A stretch of DNA of 64,000 bases from Hoeflea phototrophica DFL-43. GTDB taxonomy: Bacteria > Pseudomonadota > Alphaproteobacteria > Rhizobiales > Rhizobiaceae. The notes beneath the pieces were generated by a model. It made no database searches, was not told the origin of the DNA, and saw only the letters and a list, made by a program, of their open reading frames with translations. Both the position numbers and the translations under genes were made by a program. Below are positions 1 through 8,917 of this stretch, one piece after another. Each line of letters begins with the position of its first letter. Position 1 is the stretch's first letter. The stretch lies in the NCBI RefSeq assembly GCF_000154705.2, contig NZ_CM002917.1, positions 2,925,853-2,989,852 on the forward strand. The letters are read 5' to 3'.

Positions 1-51
1 CGGCCCTTCCTGGTCCGCCCCTGGGAACACTATCCGCCGGAAGGCGTGTCT

Positions 52-1329
52 TTATGCGCCGAACATGTCGGTGGTGATGCCGGCATACCAACCCACCGCC
101 TCTTCATAGTTGGTCTTGCGAATGGCGGCATCTTCGCCGGTCTGGCTGACGAAGCCGCCGGTCGAGGCGATTTTGCCGTCGCCGGGCGCATATTGCGCGC
201 CAACCTTGATGTTGTCGTCGGTCTCAATCAGGCTCCAACAGGTGTTGGCGAACTTGGCCGGGAACACCTTCGAACCAATCAGATCGCCGCGCACATTCAT
301 TGCCGCGACCTTTGCCTGGCTGTTGGCGGAAAAGCCCGATTTGGGCATGTCGCCGGCAATGCACGCGTCACCGATGACATAGACGGATTCATCCATGGTC
401 GACCGCATGCTGTCCGGCTCGATCGGGCAGAAACCGCTGTCGTTGGTGAGCCCTGCTGCCGCCGCAATGGCGCCTGCCTTCTGGGCCGGGATCACGTTGA
501 GCAAGGCGCCCGAGAATGTATCAAGATCGGTCTCCACGGTCCCCGCATTCACATCAACATTGACAATCCCGCCATGAATATCGGGGCCATACCATTCGAT
601 CATGCCCGGATAATGCTTCTCCCAGCCTTCCTGGAACACGCCCTGCTTGGAGAACTTTTCCTTCGGATCGATGATGATCACCTTCGAATCCATCAATCCC
701 TTTTCCTTGAGCACATGTGCCATCATCGAGGCCCGCTCATAGGGGCCGGGCGGGCAGCGATAGGGGTTGGGCGGGGCGACCATGACGATCTGCTGGCCAT
801 TCTCGATGGCATCGAGCTTTGCCTTGAGCAATTGCGTCTGCGGTCCGGCCTTCCAGGCATGAGGCGCGGTTTCTGCCGCTTCTTCAGAATAGCCCTCGAT
901 CGAATCCCAGATCAGGTCGATACCAGGCGAAACCACCAACCGGTCATAGGGGACCGACGCACCATCGGCCATGGTAACCACCTTGTTGGCTCGGTCCACG
1001 CCCATGGCCATACCGGTCACTTTGGTGATGCCGTAATTCGACTGCAGGCCGTCATAGCTGTGGGTGATGGATTCAAAGGTCCGGTAACCGCCGACATAGA
1101 GATTGGAGAAGAAGCAGGTGGTGAAAGTCTCCGAACTCTCAATCAGGGTCACATCGATTGCGCCTTCCGAGTCCTTGGCGATGTAGCGGGCAGCCGTGGC
1201 CCCACCGGCGCCACCGCCGATCACCACAACACGTGGTTTCCCCTGTGCGCGCAGATAGGTTGGCAGCGCAAGTGTGGCCGCGCCGGCACTGGCGAAAAGT
1301 CCGAATTGTCGTCTGGTCAAGCGTGTCAT
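52..1329 (-). CDS. soxF: SoxF, flavocytochrome c sulfide dehydrogenase-like FAD subunit
   Basis: 425-residue flavoprotein of the FCSD/SoxF family, expected to oxidise sulfide or persulfide in the periplasm and pass electrons to the cytochrome SoxE encoded just upstream. The N-terminus has a twin-arginine signal (RRQFG, then a hydrophobic stretch ending LRAQG). A dinucleotide-binding glycine motif VVIGGGAGG follows near residue 37. Cysteines in the TTCFFSN and PYRCPPG segments match the redox-active pair typical of the family. It is the last gene of the minus-strand sox operon, 29 nt after soxE. The ATG at 1329 follows a GGGAGG-type ribosome site. The 51 bases beyond its stop hold nothing recognisable. 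Confidence 0.93.
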   Translation of the reverse strand: MTRLTRRQFGLFASAGAATLALPTYLRAQGKPRVVVIGGGAGGATAARYIAKDSEGAIDVTLIESSETFTTCFFSNLYVGGYRTFESITHSYDGLQSNYGITKVTGMAMGVDRANKVVTMADGASVPYDRLVVSPGIDLIWDSIEGYSEEAAETAPHAWKAGPQTQLLKAKLDAIENGQQIVMVAPPNPYRCPPGPYERASMMAHVLKEKGLMDSKVIIIDPKEKFSKQGVFQEGWEKHYPGMIEWYGPDIHGGIVNVDVNAGTVETDLDTFSGALLNVIPAQKAGAIAAAAGLTNDSGFCPIEPDSMRSTMDESVYVIGDACIAGDMPKSGFSANSQAKVAAMNVRGDLIGSKVFPAKFANTCWSLIETDDNIKVGAQYAPGDGKIASTGGFVSQTGEDAAIRKTNYEEAVGWYAGITTDMFGA

Positions 1330-1358
1330 GGTTTCCTCCCAAGTGACATATTCTGTTT

Positions 1359-2105
1359 CTATTGCGGCTCAAGCGAACTGAAATAGGCAGCCAGAGCCGC
1401 GATCTCGTCATTGGCGAGATTGGCCACCCGTAGTTTCATAACTTCGTTGGAACGCACATTGGTCCGGTACTCAAACAATGCGCGGATGAAATAATCCTTC
1501 GGCAGACCGACAATCGATGGAATGCCGTCAGCATGACCGGTGGCCTGATGGCAGGTCAGACAATCGCCGGCGAGATACTCCCCGTAGTCAGGGTCACCGT
1601 CGATCTGCAGCACGATGTCCGTGAAACTGTGCACTTCGCCATCCAGTTCGGAGCCTGCAACACGGGCAGGGTTTTCGGCGGGGGCGCTTTGTGTTGCGGT
1701 TTCAAGCCAGCCAATAAGGGTGGCGCGGTCATCCGCATCCGGCATGCCGCGATAGGACATGCGATTGCCCTTGATGAACCCACGCGGCTTCTCAAGAAAT
1801 TGCGCGAGCGCTTCGGCATCCCAGACAAGCCCGTCTTCGCCAGCCCTGCGCATTCCGTCGGAATATTTGAAATCCGCAAGCCCCCCGGCGGGCCTGCCAA
1901 AAAGCCCATCCAGGTGTGGTCCGACCTTGTGCTTGGCCCCCTCGCCGATCTCATGGCAGGTGGCGCAGTTCTTGAACAGCCGTGCGCCCTCCTCGGCCGC
2001 CGCACCAACGGCCCAAAGCGCGACCATCTGAACGGCCATGAATAGCGCAGGCGCAAGCCGGCGAGCACCTGCACTTTCATCGTCATGGCCGTGTAGTAAA
2101 CCCAT
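1359..2105 (-). CDS. soxE: SoxE, diheme c-type cytochrome
   Basis: 248-residue diheme cytochrome c, the expected electron acceptor of SoxF. Two heme sites are visible: CATCH in an N-terminal cytochrome c2-like domain and CLTCH in a C-terminal domain resembling the cytochrome subunit of flavocytochrome c. The first domain closely resembles the first domain of SoxD (shared GEGAKH and VGPHL segments), suggesting a domain duplication within the operon. The ATG at 2105 is chosen because GGGAGGAA lies about 8 nt upstream. A shorter start at 2039 would leave a cleaner signal peptide (MAVQMVALWAVGAAAEEG). It lies between soxD (45 nt) and soxF (29 nt). Confidence 0.9.
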   Translation of the reverse strand: MGLLHGHDDESAGARRLAPALFMAVQMVALWAVGAAAEEGARLFKNCATCHEIGEGAKHKVGPHLDGLFGRPAGGLADFKYSDGMRRAGEDGLVWDAEALAQFLEKPRGFIKGNRMSYRGMPDADDRATLIGWLETATQSAPAENPARVAGSELDGEVHSFTDIVLQIDGDPDYGEYLAGDCLTCHQATGHADGIPSIVGLPKDYFIRALFEYRTNVRSNEVMKLRVANLANDEIAALAAYFSSLEPQ

Positions 2106-2150
2106 CCCGTTCCTCCCGGACGCCCTCCCGCGTCTCAGCAAGCAATCGCC

Positions 2151-3263
2151 TCAGTCGATACCACCGCCGGTGTTCTCGTCACCCTCGCCCTCCGGCGTCA
2201 CATCGAGCACCTGGGCACGCGCTGTGATTTCAACCGGTCCCGGCTTGCAATCGCTCATGCAAGGTTCAACTCCCTTGGCATAGTGTGGTTCATCCATCCG
2301 GTTGTCGTCAAAGAAATTCGTTTCATTGGGCAATCGCACCGAGGCAAAGTTTTCGTTCGAGAGCTCGAATTCCTCATCATCGACAACATCGTTGAGATAC
2401 AGAAGATACGCCGTGAGCGCGTAGACATCATCATCCGACAGCGACCTGGCATCACCGAACGGCATCGCCCGGCGGACATAGTCGAACACCGTCGACAGAT
2501 AGGGCCAGTAGGATCCGATGGTCTTTTCCGGCCGCTCGCGTGTGAGTGAATCCTGGCCGCCTGCAAGCACCGGCCAACGCCCCGCGCCCTCGCCGAAATC
2601 ACCATGGCAAACGGCGCAGGCCTCGGTGTATATCGGCTCGCCATCCGCAACAGTGCCCTTGCCGGCAGGAAGCCCCATGCCGTCGGGTCTGATATCGATG
2701 TCCCAGGCAGCAACCTCAGCCGGCATGGCCACCCGTCCGAGACCAAAAGCACCCTTGCTGGGTTCGAAGTCCAGAGAGGCAGCGGCAGGTTCAGGCGCGG
2801 GTTCAGCAGTTGCCGCAGCTGTCTCGACAGCCGGTTCCTCAGCCTCTGCGGCTGGTGCAGCTGCGGCCTCGTCGGCAGAGAAGGTTTTCAGATAGGCCGT
2901 GAGATTGACGATGTCCTCGTCTTTTTTGAGGCCGGCAAAGGACATCTTGGTGCCCTTGACCATGTCTTTCGGCTTGATCATGAACTGTGCCAGCGTCTCG
3001 GCACTCCAGACCAGTCCACCCTCACCGGCTTCGATCATCGCCTTTGAATACTTGTACCCGTCAACCGTACCCGCCGTCCGGCCGAACATATCATTGAGAT
3101 GCGGGCCGACCCGGTGCTTTGCACCCTCGCCGACCATGTGGCAGGCGCCACACTTCTTGAAGACTTTCTCGCCCGCCCCGACATCACCATCGGCCAGTGA
3201 TGGGCTGGCAAAGACAGCCAACGTCAGTGCGGCAACCGCCGCCGTCTTAGGAAACTTCAACAT
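2151..3263 (-). CDS. soxD: SoxD, diheme cytochrome c subunit of sulfur dehydrogenase SoxCD
   Basis: 370-residue periplasmic cytochrome that with SoxC oxidises the sulfane sulfur bound to SoxY. A Sec signal peptide (MLKFPKTAAVAALTLAV) precedes a first heme site CGACH near residue 38. An Ala/Pro/Glu-rich linker joins it to a second heme domain with CAVCHGDF. The start at 3263 lies inside the end of soxC, so the two genes overlap by 17 nt, which implies translational coupling and equal stoichiometry of the SoxCD complex. The ribosome site GGGGTGG is modest, consistent with coupling. Length and domain order fit Paracoccus-type SoxD. Confidence 0.93.
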   Translation of the reverse strand: MLKFPKTAAVAALTLAVFASPSLADGDVGAGEKVFKKCGACHMVGEGAKHRVGPHLNDMFGRTAGTVDGYKYSKAMIEAGEGGLVWSAETLAQFMIKPKDMVKGTKMSFAGLKKDEDIVNLTAYLKTFSADEAAAAPAAEAEEPAVETAAATAEPAPEPAAASLDFEPSKGAFGLGRVAMPAEVAAWDIDIRPDGMGLPAGKGTVADGEPIYTEACAVCHGDFGEGAGRWPVLAGGQDSLTRERPEKTIGSYWPYLSTVFDYVRRAMPFGDARSLSDDDVYALTAYLLYLNDVVDDEEFELSNENFASVRLPNETNFFDDNRMDEPHYAKGVEPCMSDCKPGPVEITARAQVLDVTPEGEGDENTGGGID

Positions 3264-4530
3264 TTTCAACCACCCCGTCAGTGTTGACGTGCCATGTCTG
3301 GATGCCATTGTTATGATAGATCGAATTCTCGCCACGCGCTGAGCGAAGCTCGTTCTTCGTCGGCTGCACAAACCCCTGATCATCAATGGCGCGCGATTGC
3401 AGAAGCAGATCGGAGCCATCCCAATTGATGTCGAGATAGAACCGGTGCAGCGCCTTGGGCAAGCTCGGCCCGTCAATGCGAGCCTGCTGCCAGTTGCGGC
3501 CGCCGTCGATCGACACATCAACGCGCTTGATCGTGCCGTCGCCCGACCAGGCAAGACCGGAGATGACCAGCGGCCCCTTGCCGTGGGTTACCGGCGCCTG
3601 GGGACTCGGGCTGGTGATCACGGATTTCACATCCATCACCCATGTGTGCCGCCGGGCCTTACCGCTGGCCAGTAGGTCGGTGTATTTCGAGGTTTCCTCG
3701 CGCTGATGCCAGGGCTCATCGCCGACCTCAAGCCGGCGCAGCCACTTGACCCACATATTGCCTTCCCAGCCGGGCACGCACAGCCGCAGCGGATAGCCCT
3801 GCTCGGCCCGCAATGCCTCGCCATTCATCTTGAAGGCGACGAGACAATCATCAAGCGCCTTCTCCATCGGGATCGAGCGGGTCATGGCAGATGCGTCGGC
3901 GCCCTCGGCGAGAAGCCATTTGCCGTTTGTCTTGACCCCGGCCTCTTCCAGCAGATAGCGCAGCGGCACGCCGGTATAGACCACGCAATGGATCATGCCG
4001 TGGGTGAACTGACAGCCATTGAGCTGGGCGCCCCTCCACTCCATGCCGCCATTGGCCGCGCATTCAAGGAAATAGACCCGGTTTTCACGCGGGAACCGTT
4101 TCAGGTCTTCCATGGTGAACACCAGTGGCGTGTCGACCAGACCGTTGATCATCAGCCGGTGTTCGGCGGGATTGATCACTGCCGTTCCGCCATGGTGGCG
4201 CTCGAAGCAGAGGCCATTGGGTGTAATGATGCCGTCAAGCTCATGCAGCGGTGTGAAATTGATCGACGACACCGGATCAGCCGTCAGCCAGGGCACATTG
4301 CGGCGAACCACATGGGCCTCAAACTCCGAAGGGCTGCCATAGGGGGCGGCATCAACACCCTCGCCCAGATAGCGGTTCCAGTCCTGGATTTCCGTAATCA
4401 GCGGATCGCCCGCGGCTTTCGCCACGCCCGTTCCTGTGGCAACAGCCGCACCCGCCATCAGACCGGTCTTGAGAAAATTGCGCCGTGACGCGGCGGTCTT
4501 GGGCCCTTTAGGCTCAGTTTCGCTTACCAT
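3247..4530 (-). CDS. soxC: SoxC, molybdenum-cofactor sulfur dehydrogenase subunit
   Basis: 427-residue member of the sulfite oxidase fold. With SoxD it removes electrons from SoxY-bound sulfane sulfur in the periplasm; its presence predicts complete oxidation of thiosulfate to sulfate rather than sulfur-globule storage. A Tat signal (SRRNFLKTGLM) fits export of a folded molybdoprotein. The cysteine in the VYFLECAANGG segment is the expected molybdenum ligand, and a C-terminal dimerisation domain follows. The ATG at 4530 is fixed by a strong AGGAGGAGG site. It lies 93 nt after soxB and overlaps soxD. Confidence 0.95.
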   Translation of the reverse strand: MVSETEPKGPKTAASRRNFLKTGLMAGAAVATGTGVAKAAGDPLITEIQDWNRYLGEGVDAAPYGSPSEFEAHVVRRNVPWLTADPVSSINFTPLHELDGIITPNGLCFERHHGGTAVINPAEHRLMINGLVDTPLVFTMEDLKRFPRENRVYFLECAANGGMEWRGAQLNGCQFTHGMIHCVVYTGVPLRYLLEEAGVKTNGKWLLAEGADASAMTRSIPMEKALDDCLVAFKMNGEALRAEQGYPLRLCVPGWEGNMWVKWLRRLEVGDEPWHQREETSKYTDLLASGKARRHTWVMDVKSVITSPSPQAPVTHGKGPLVISGLAWSGDGTIKRVDVSIDGGRNWQQARIDGPSLPKALHRFYLDINWDGSDLLLQSRAIDDQGFVQPTKNELRSARGENSIYHNNGIQTWHVNTDGVVENVEVS

Positions 4531-4623
4531 GAGGTCCTCCTCCTGTGGAGCATGTCCAGCATTTGCATCTTCAACTCCGTCATGTTCCCGGCCCAACAAG
4601 AGCGTGTTCGCATCCCGTCCGCC

Positions 4624-6324
4624 TTATTGGATCACCTTGACCGCAGCCGCATCTGGATCCAGCGAAACGACTTGCTTCTTGGTGATGTAATCTTCCATCA
4701 GATCGTAGATTGCGGGACCTTCAACACCCTCGTTGACCGAGGCCCAGCCGCCCACAGTGTAGCTCTTGTCCGCTTCGATCGGCTCACCATTGGAGGTCAG
4801 GCGCATCTCCGAGATGCGGCTGCCCATCGCGGCATCGGGTGCGCAGGCATAGGTGAAGCCGCCGACCCGAACCATGTCGCCACCCTGTTGCAGGAACGGA
4901 TCCTTGTTGAAGAGGTTGTCGCAGACATCCTCCATGATCTCTTTGAGCTGCGCACCGGTGAACTCGAGCCGGTAAACCGACGGGTAGCTCATCGAGGTCT
5001 CGGAATAGAGATCGTCGATGGTGATGTCCGAACCGGGCAGCAGCGTCGTCCCCCAGCGGAACCCGGGCGACAGCGCAATCTGCGTGTCGCGCTCTTCCAT
5101 GATGCCCTGGCAGATCAGGTCATCCCAGGTGCCGTTGAAATTGCCCCGGCGGTAAAGCAGGCTGTCGGTGCGTCCGATCACCCTGTTGCACTCGTCCTCA
5201 TAGGGCGCACGCACTTCATCGATCTTCGCGGCCATCTCGGGATCAGGCGTGATCACATCGGAAAACACCGGGATCAGGTTCGAGCTGAAGCCTGCAACCT
5301 TGCCATCCTTCACCTCAAGATCGATCCGGCCGAGATATTTGCCGTGCGACCCCGCCGACATCAGAAGCGTTCCGCCCACCTCCAGCGCCCGCGGCGTGGC
5401 ATCATGGGTGTGACCGGTGACAATCACATCAAGGCCATTGACCACACCGGCGAGTTTGCGGTCGACATCGAACCCGTTGTGAGACAGAAGCACAACGATC
5501 TCGGCCCCTTCCGCACGCGCCGCATCCACATTGGCCTGCAGCACTTCCGGGCGGATTCCGAAGGACCATTGCGGGAACATCCAGCGAGGATTGGCGATCG
5601 GCGTGTAGGGCATGGCCTGGCCTATGACGGCGACATTGACACCGCCGCGTTCGAAAAAGGCAGTGTGTTCGAAAGCTGGCTCATCCCATTCCGCATCGAA
5701 AATGTTCGACGCCAGGAACGGATAGCCCATGGCTTCCACCAGCTCGAGGAAGCGATCTTCACCCAAGGTAAACTCCCAATGGCCGGTCATGGCATCAGGC
5801 TTGAGCAGCTTCATGCACTCGACCATGTCCATGCCGTTGGTTTTCAGTGAGCTGTAGGAGCCCTGCCAAGTGTCGCCACCATCGAGAAACAGCACCTTGT
5901 CGTCACCGCGTTCGGCGCGGATCGCCTTGACCAGCGTCGCCGTCCTGTCGAGGCCGCCAAGCCGGCCATAGGTGCGGGCGAGGTCAACATAATCGACCAT
6001 GGTATGGGCGTAGGCCATGGCGCTGCCCTTCTCGATTCCGAAATACTCGAGAAACTCTTCGGCGACGAGATGCGGCGGGATGCCGGCAAAGTCACCGACA
6101 CCGATATTGGTGTCCGGCGGACGGAAGAAGACCGGCTTGAGCTGGGCATGGGCATCGGTGAAATGGAGAAGTGTAACCTGCCCCTTGGAATCGAATTTGA
6201 GCAGATCGTCCTGGGTCAGCTTCTGCTGCGCCAATGCGCGGCTCACATTGGAGCCAAGGCCAGCCGCACCGAGCGCAAAGCCGGCATTGAGCGCAAATTG
6301 CATAAAATCGCGTCGGGTATACAT
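4624..6324 (-). CDS. soxB: SoxB, thiosulfohydrolase
   Basis: 566-residue periplasmic hydrolase that cleaves the terminal sulfone group from SoxY-bound thiosulfate as sulfate. It belongs to the 5'-nucleotidase/metallophosphoesterase fold. Metal-binding motifs are visible as HFTDAHAQLKP, GGDTWQGS and GHTHD. The Tat signal MYTRRDFMQFALNAG opens the protein. The ATG at 6324 is preferred to the in-frame ATG at 6336 because GGAG lies about 7 nt upstream only of the former. The 238-nt gap from soxA contains a stem-loop, so soxB may open a second transcription or processing unit. Confidence 0.96.
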   Translation of the reverse strand: MYTRRDFMQFALNAGFALGAAGLGSNVSRALAQQKLTQDDLLKFDSKGQVTLLHFTDAHAQLKPVFFRPPDTNIGVGDFAGIPPHLVAEEFLEYFGIEKGSAMAYAHTMVDYVDLARTYGRLGGLDRTATLVKAIRAERGDDKVLFLDGGDTWQGSYSSLKTNGMDMVECMKLLKPDAMTGHWEFTLGEDRFLELVEAMGYPFLASNIFDAEWDEPAFEHTAFFERGGVNVAVIGQAMPYTPIANPRWMFPQWSFGIRPEVLQANVDAARAEGAEIVVLLSHNGFDVDRKLAGVVNGLDVIVTGHTHDATPRALEVGGTLLMSAGSHGKYLGRIDLEVKDGKVAGFSSNLIPVFSDVITPDPEMAAKIDEVRAPYEDECNRVIGRTDSLLYRRGNFNGTWDDLICQGIMEERDTQIALSPGFRWGTTLLPGSDITIDDLYSETSMSYPSVYRLEFTGAQLKEIMEDVCDNLFNKDPFLQQGGDMVRVGGFTYACAPDAAMGSRISEMRLTSNGEPIEADKSYTVGGWASVNEGVEGPAIYDLMEDYITKKQVVSLDPDAAAVKVIQ

Positions 6325-6528
6325 CCCAGTCTCCATTCAGAAAAAACGACGAGCAAAGCCGTTCCGGTTTACACCAGATTGTTTTTGCCATTGCTTTTTC
6401 ATTCATCACTGCGCCGGGCGTCGATTGAGACGCGGGAACGGACGCTGCGAATTCCCTGTTTCTCGCTGACCGGCCTGAACTTGGCCCGCACTACAGCTGC
6501 CCTCAAGCGCCGGTCGCGGTAGCGGCTA

Positions 6529-6548
6529 GGAGGCGCCAAAACGCCTCC
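6529..6548 (-). terminator. Stem-loop between soxA and soxB
   Basis: A perfect 7-bp stem GGAGGCG / CGCCTCC with a 6-nt loop starts 14 nt after the soxA stop. A competing pairing CCAAAA / TTTTGG uses the loop and flanking bases. No U-tract follows on the minus strand, so it may act as a 3' stabiliser or partial attenuator rather than a full terminator. The remaining roughly 200 nt before soxB hold no gene. Confidence 0.5.
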
Positions 6549-6562
6549 CGCCATTTTGGTGC

Positions 6563-7417
6563 CTACTGGCGGACAGCGGGGGTTTCGACCGAAAGACCGG
6601 TACCGCGCCATGTCACATAGGTTTCAAGCGCCATAAGCTCATCCGAGAAAGCCTTGGGCTGCTCGGCGCGGGTGTCACGAATGCAACCGCGGAACCGCTG
6701 ATGCAGTGACGTCAGGCCACTCTTGAGACGATAGGTCGGAAATCCGTTGACCTGCCCCTGGCTCAAATGGTCGGCGCGGATCATCTTGCCCATCGCAGTT
6801 TCGTGGCAGCTCGCGCAAGCGAGGTTCAACTGGCCCGTACGGGTGTAGTAAACCTCTTTGCCCTTTTCCCACCAAGACTGCATCTCACCTTGGGAAAGAT
6901 CAATCTCAACCGGCATCCCAAGCGATTGATGCTTGATATAGGATGTGAGCTCCTGCTGGCCGCCCTTGTTGAATGGGAGGGCTTCAGCGCCCATCTGGTC
7001 GGTCAGGCACTTGTTGATCTGAAGCTCGACATTGATCGGCTTGCCGGAATCAGCGTCCCATTTGGGGTAATTCGCGCCAACACCCTTCATGCTCACAGCA
7101 ACATCTTCATGACAGGTCGCGCAGGACTTGCCTTCAGTGCCCATCACCGTGTTCCACAGGACTTCGCCATCTTCGACGGCGATCATACCCGGATTTTCGA
7201 AAGTATCGCGGGACAGATCGCGCGTTTCGCTTTCACGGAAAAGCCAGCCCGACATCACCTCGTCAAACGGATGCCCTTCAGGCGCTGCGGTGCGCGTGAC
7301 AATCGGCGTTTCGTCGATGACCAGCGTGTCGTCAACCGGATCAGCCATGGCGCCATGCACTGCGCCGAACGTCGTCGCCACCGCCAAGGCGACCCCGGCT
7401 ATCAAAAGTCTCTTCAT
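6563..7417 (-). CDS. soxA: SoxA, diheme c-type cytochrome of SoxAX
   Basis: 284-residue periplasmic cytochrome that with SoxX oxidatively couples thiosulfate to the SoxY cysteine. Sec signal MKRLLIAGVALAVATT. Two heme sites, CATCHED and CASCHET, mark the diheme form. The C-terminal RGCIRDTRAEQP segment carries the cysteine that is persulfidated and ligates the active-site heme in known SoxA proteins. The ATG at 7417 has GGAG 7 nt upstream; an upstream extension to 7477 lacks one. It is 66 nt after soxZ. Confidence 0.96.
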   Translation of the reverse strand: MKRLLIAGVALAVATTFGAVHGAMADPVDDTLVIDETPIVTRTAAPEGHPFDEVMSGWLFRESETRDLSRDTFENPGMIAVEDGEVLWNTVMGTEGKSCATCHEDVAVSMKGVGANYPKWDADSGKPINVELQINKCLTDQMGAEALPFNKGGQQELTSYIKHQSLGMPVEIDLSQGEMQSWWEKGKEVYYTRTGQLNLACASCHETAMGKMIRADHLSQGQVNGFPTYRLKSGLTSLHQRFRGCIRDTRAEQPKAFSDELMALETYVTWRGTGLSVETPAVRQ

Positions 7418-7483
7418 AACAGTCTCCACCCTCCCGAGAATGCCCGGCACCGGTCTCCCGCCCGCGCCGTTTCTCATTCGTTG

Positions 7484-7807
7484 TTAGTTGACTTCGATCG
7501 GCGCCTCGGCCTCATAGACCGAACCGTCATCATCAACCCAGGTAAACTTGAACGTACCGCTCTGGGCCACCTTGGCGTTGAACTCGAAATAGGGATTGGA
7601 AGAAATCGCCGGATCCAGATCACATTCGAACACCGTCTGCCCTTCAAAGCTGCAGGTAAACTTGTTGATGATCTGACGCGGAATCGGATTGCCGTCCTTG
7701 TCCTTGCGCTGACCCGATTCCATCTCGTGGCTGATCAGGGTCTTGATGGTAATCACCTCGCCGGCAGAAGCCGACTTGGGAACCTTGATGCGTGGTTTTG
7801 AAGCCAT
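7484..7807 (-). CDS. soxZ: SoxZ, sulfur-compound chelating partner of SoxY
   Basis: 107-residue immunoglobulin-fold protein without a signal peptide. It is expected to be co-exported with the Tat-targeted SoxY as the SoxYZ heterodimer, the carrier on which all Sox intermediates ride. The opening ASKPRIKVP and the internal HEMESGQRKD segment are typical of the family. The ATG at 7807 fits the family length; an in-frame TTG nine bases upstream has poorer spacing. It lies 21 nt after soxY and 66 nt before soxA. Confidence 0.95.
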   Translation of the reverse strand: MASKPRIKVPKSASAGEVITIKTLISHEMESGQRKDKDGNPIPRQIINKFTCSFEGQTVFECDLDPAISSNPYFEFNAKVAQSGTFKFTWVDDDGSVYEAEAPIEVN

Positions 7808-7828
7808 TGTTCTCAATCCTGTCCTGGT

Positions 7829-8284
7829 TCAGCCGCCGCAGCCGCCGATGGTTACCTTGACCTGCTTGGTGTCCATGAACACCGAGCCGTCCTTCATCTT
7901 CGCAACAGCGATCACGTCCTGGGTCTTTGCCAGGCGGATACGCGTTGTCGCGAGAGCGGCGCCGCTCATTTCAGTGAAATGGAACGTGGCCACTGCCGGA
8001 TTCGGGTTGCCATCGGCAAACACGATGATCGATTCCACCAGATCGTCACCCGCCATGGCGCTGTCGACGCTGACGCTCACCGGAACGGTGTTGCCGTTTT
8101 CAGCAATTTCCGGTGCGGTCAGCGTGACTTTTCCTTCACCCGGCGCCGTGCCGCCCGTGAAATCCATGATGGCTTTTTGAGTCGCATCGGTTGCGGCGTT
8201 CGCAGGGCCGATACGGCCGCCTGCCAGTGTGAATGCCGCAGCACCCACAGACAGGCCTAAGACGTTTCGTCTTGTCAGTTGCAT
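7829..8284 (-). CDS. soxY: SoxY, sulfur carrier protein
   Basis: 151-residue carrier with a Tat signal (LTRRNVLGLSVGAAAF). The C-terminal swinging arm ends VTIGGCGG, the invariant motif whose cysteine carries the thiosulfate-derived sulfur. The ATG at 8284 has GAGGAGC roughly 10 nt upstream. It sits between soxX (40 nt) and soxZ (21 nt), matching the canonical XYZA order. Confidence 0.97.
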   Translation of the reverse strand: MQLTRRNVLGLSVGAAAFTLAGGRIGPANAATDATQKAIMDFTGGTAPGEGKVTLTAPEIAENGNTVPVSVSVDSAMAGDDLVESIIVFADGNPNPAVATFHFTEMSGAALATTRIRLAKTQDVIAVAKMKDGSVFMDTKQVKVTIGGCGG

Positions 8285-8324
8285 GATTTTCGAGCTCCTC
8301 TGCTCCACATTGACTTTCAGCGGC

Positions 8325-8789
8325 CTACTCTTTGAGTGTGCCAAGATAGGCCAAGACATCCTCGACCTGCTGTGCAGTCAGGATCGTCTTGCCGATGGAT
8401 TCTTCCCGCACATCCTTGCCGACTTCCAGCGAATAAAAGCCCGGCATGACGGTTTCTTCGGTGAAAATTTCCTTGGAATTCACCAGAATAGCCCGCAGCA
8501 TGGGCTCTTCCCATCGCGACGCAACACCATCCATCTCAGGCCCGACATTGCCATGAAAAAGCTGGTCAGCCATGTCGGCATTGGCATGGCAGGCAAGACA
8601 ATTGCCAAGCCTGCGATTCATGAAGACCTCTGCACCCGCAGCAGGATCCCCCGCGACACCGGTCAGTGACGCGATCACACCATCATCCGTGAACTCGACA
8701 GCGTCAGGCGCGACCTCACTCGCAAAAGCGCTTCCTGACAGCGTTGCCGCTGCCGCCAGAACCACCAGAAATTTATTCCGCCTTGGCAT
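8325..8789 (-). CDS. soxX: SoxX, monoheme cytochrome c of SoxAX
   Basis: 154-residue monoheme cytochrome that takes electrons from SoxA. Signal peptide MPRRNKFLVVLAAAATLSG; heme site CLACHANAD; the VMPGFYS segment supplies the probable distal methionine. The ATG at 8789 has an excellent GGAGGAGGG site about 8 nt upstream. It opens the soxXYZA... stretch; the 128-nt gap to soxW upstream holds an inverted repeat and a candidate SoxR operator. Confidence 0.95.
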   Translation of the reverse strand: MPRRNKFLVVLAAAATLSGSAFASEVAPDAVEFTDDGVIASLTGVAGDPAAGAEVFMNRRLGNCLACHANADMADQLFHGNVGPEMDGVASRWEEPMLRAILVNSKEIFTEETVMPGFYSLEVGKDVREESIGKTILTAQQVEDVLAYLGTLKE

Positions 8790-8869
8790 AGGGCGTACCC
8801 TCCTCCGATTGCCCGGACACGAACGGTCCGGTTCCCTCTCCGATTCAGACGATAATCGTTTGTCGCCTG

Positions 8870-8902
8870 ACATTCAATGCAATAATATGATTTTTTGAAT
8901 GT
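8870..8902. promoter_or_regulatory. Candidate SoxR operator upstream of soxX
   Basis: The arms ACATTCAA (8870-8877) and TTGAATGT (8895-8902) form a perfect 8-bp inverted repeat in an AT-rich patch. Within it, 8879-8900 reads GCAATA-ATAT-8 nt (T-rich)-GAAT. This closely matches a site in the soxS-soxV gap. In Pseudaminobacter, SoxR is known to bind the soxS-soxV and soxW-soxX regions, which makes these the natural candidates here. Confidence 0.55.
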
Positions 8903-8917
8903 GTAATTAGTCTAAGC

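Noticed and set aside
46..1386. Long plus-strand open frame opposite soxF
   Set aside because: It mirrors soxF codon structure, has no family-like composition or ribosome site, and soxF is certain.
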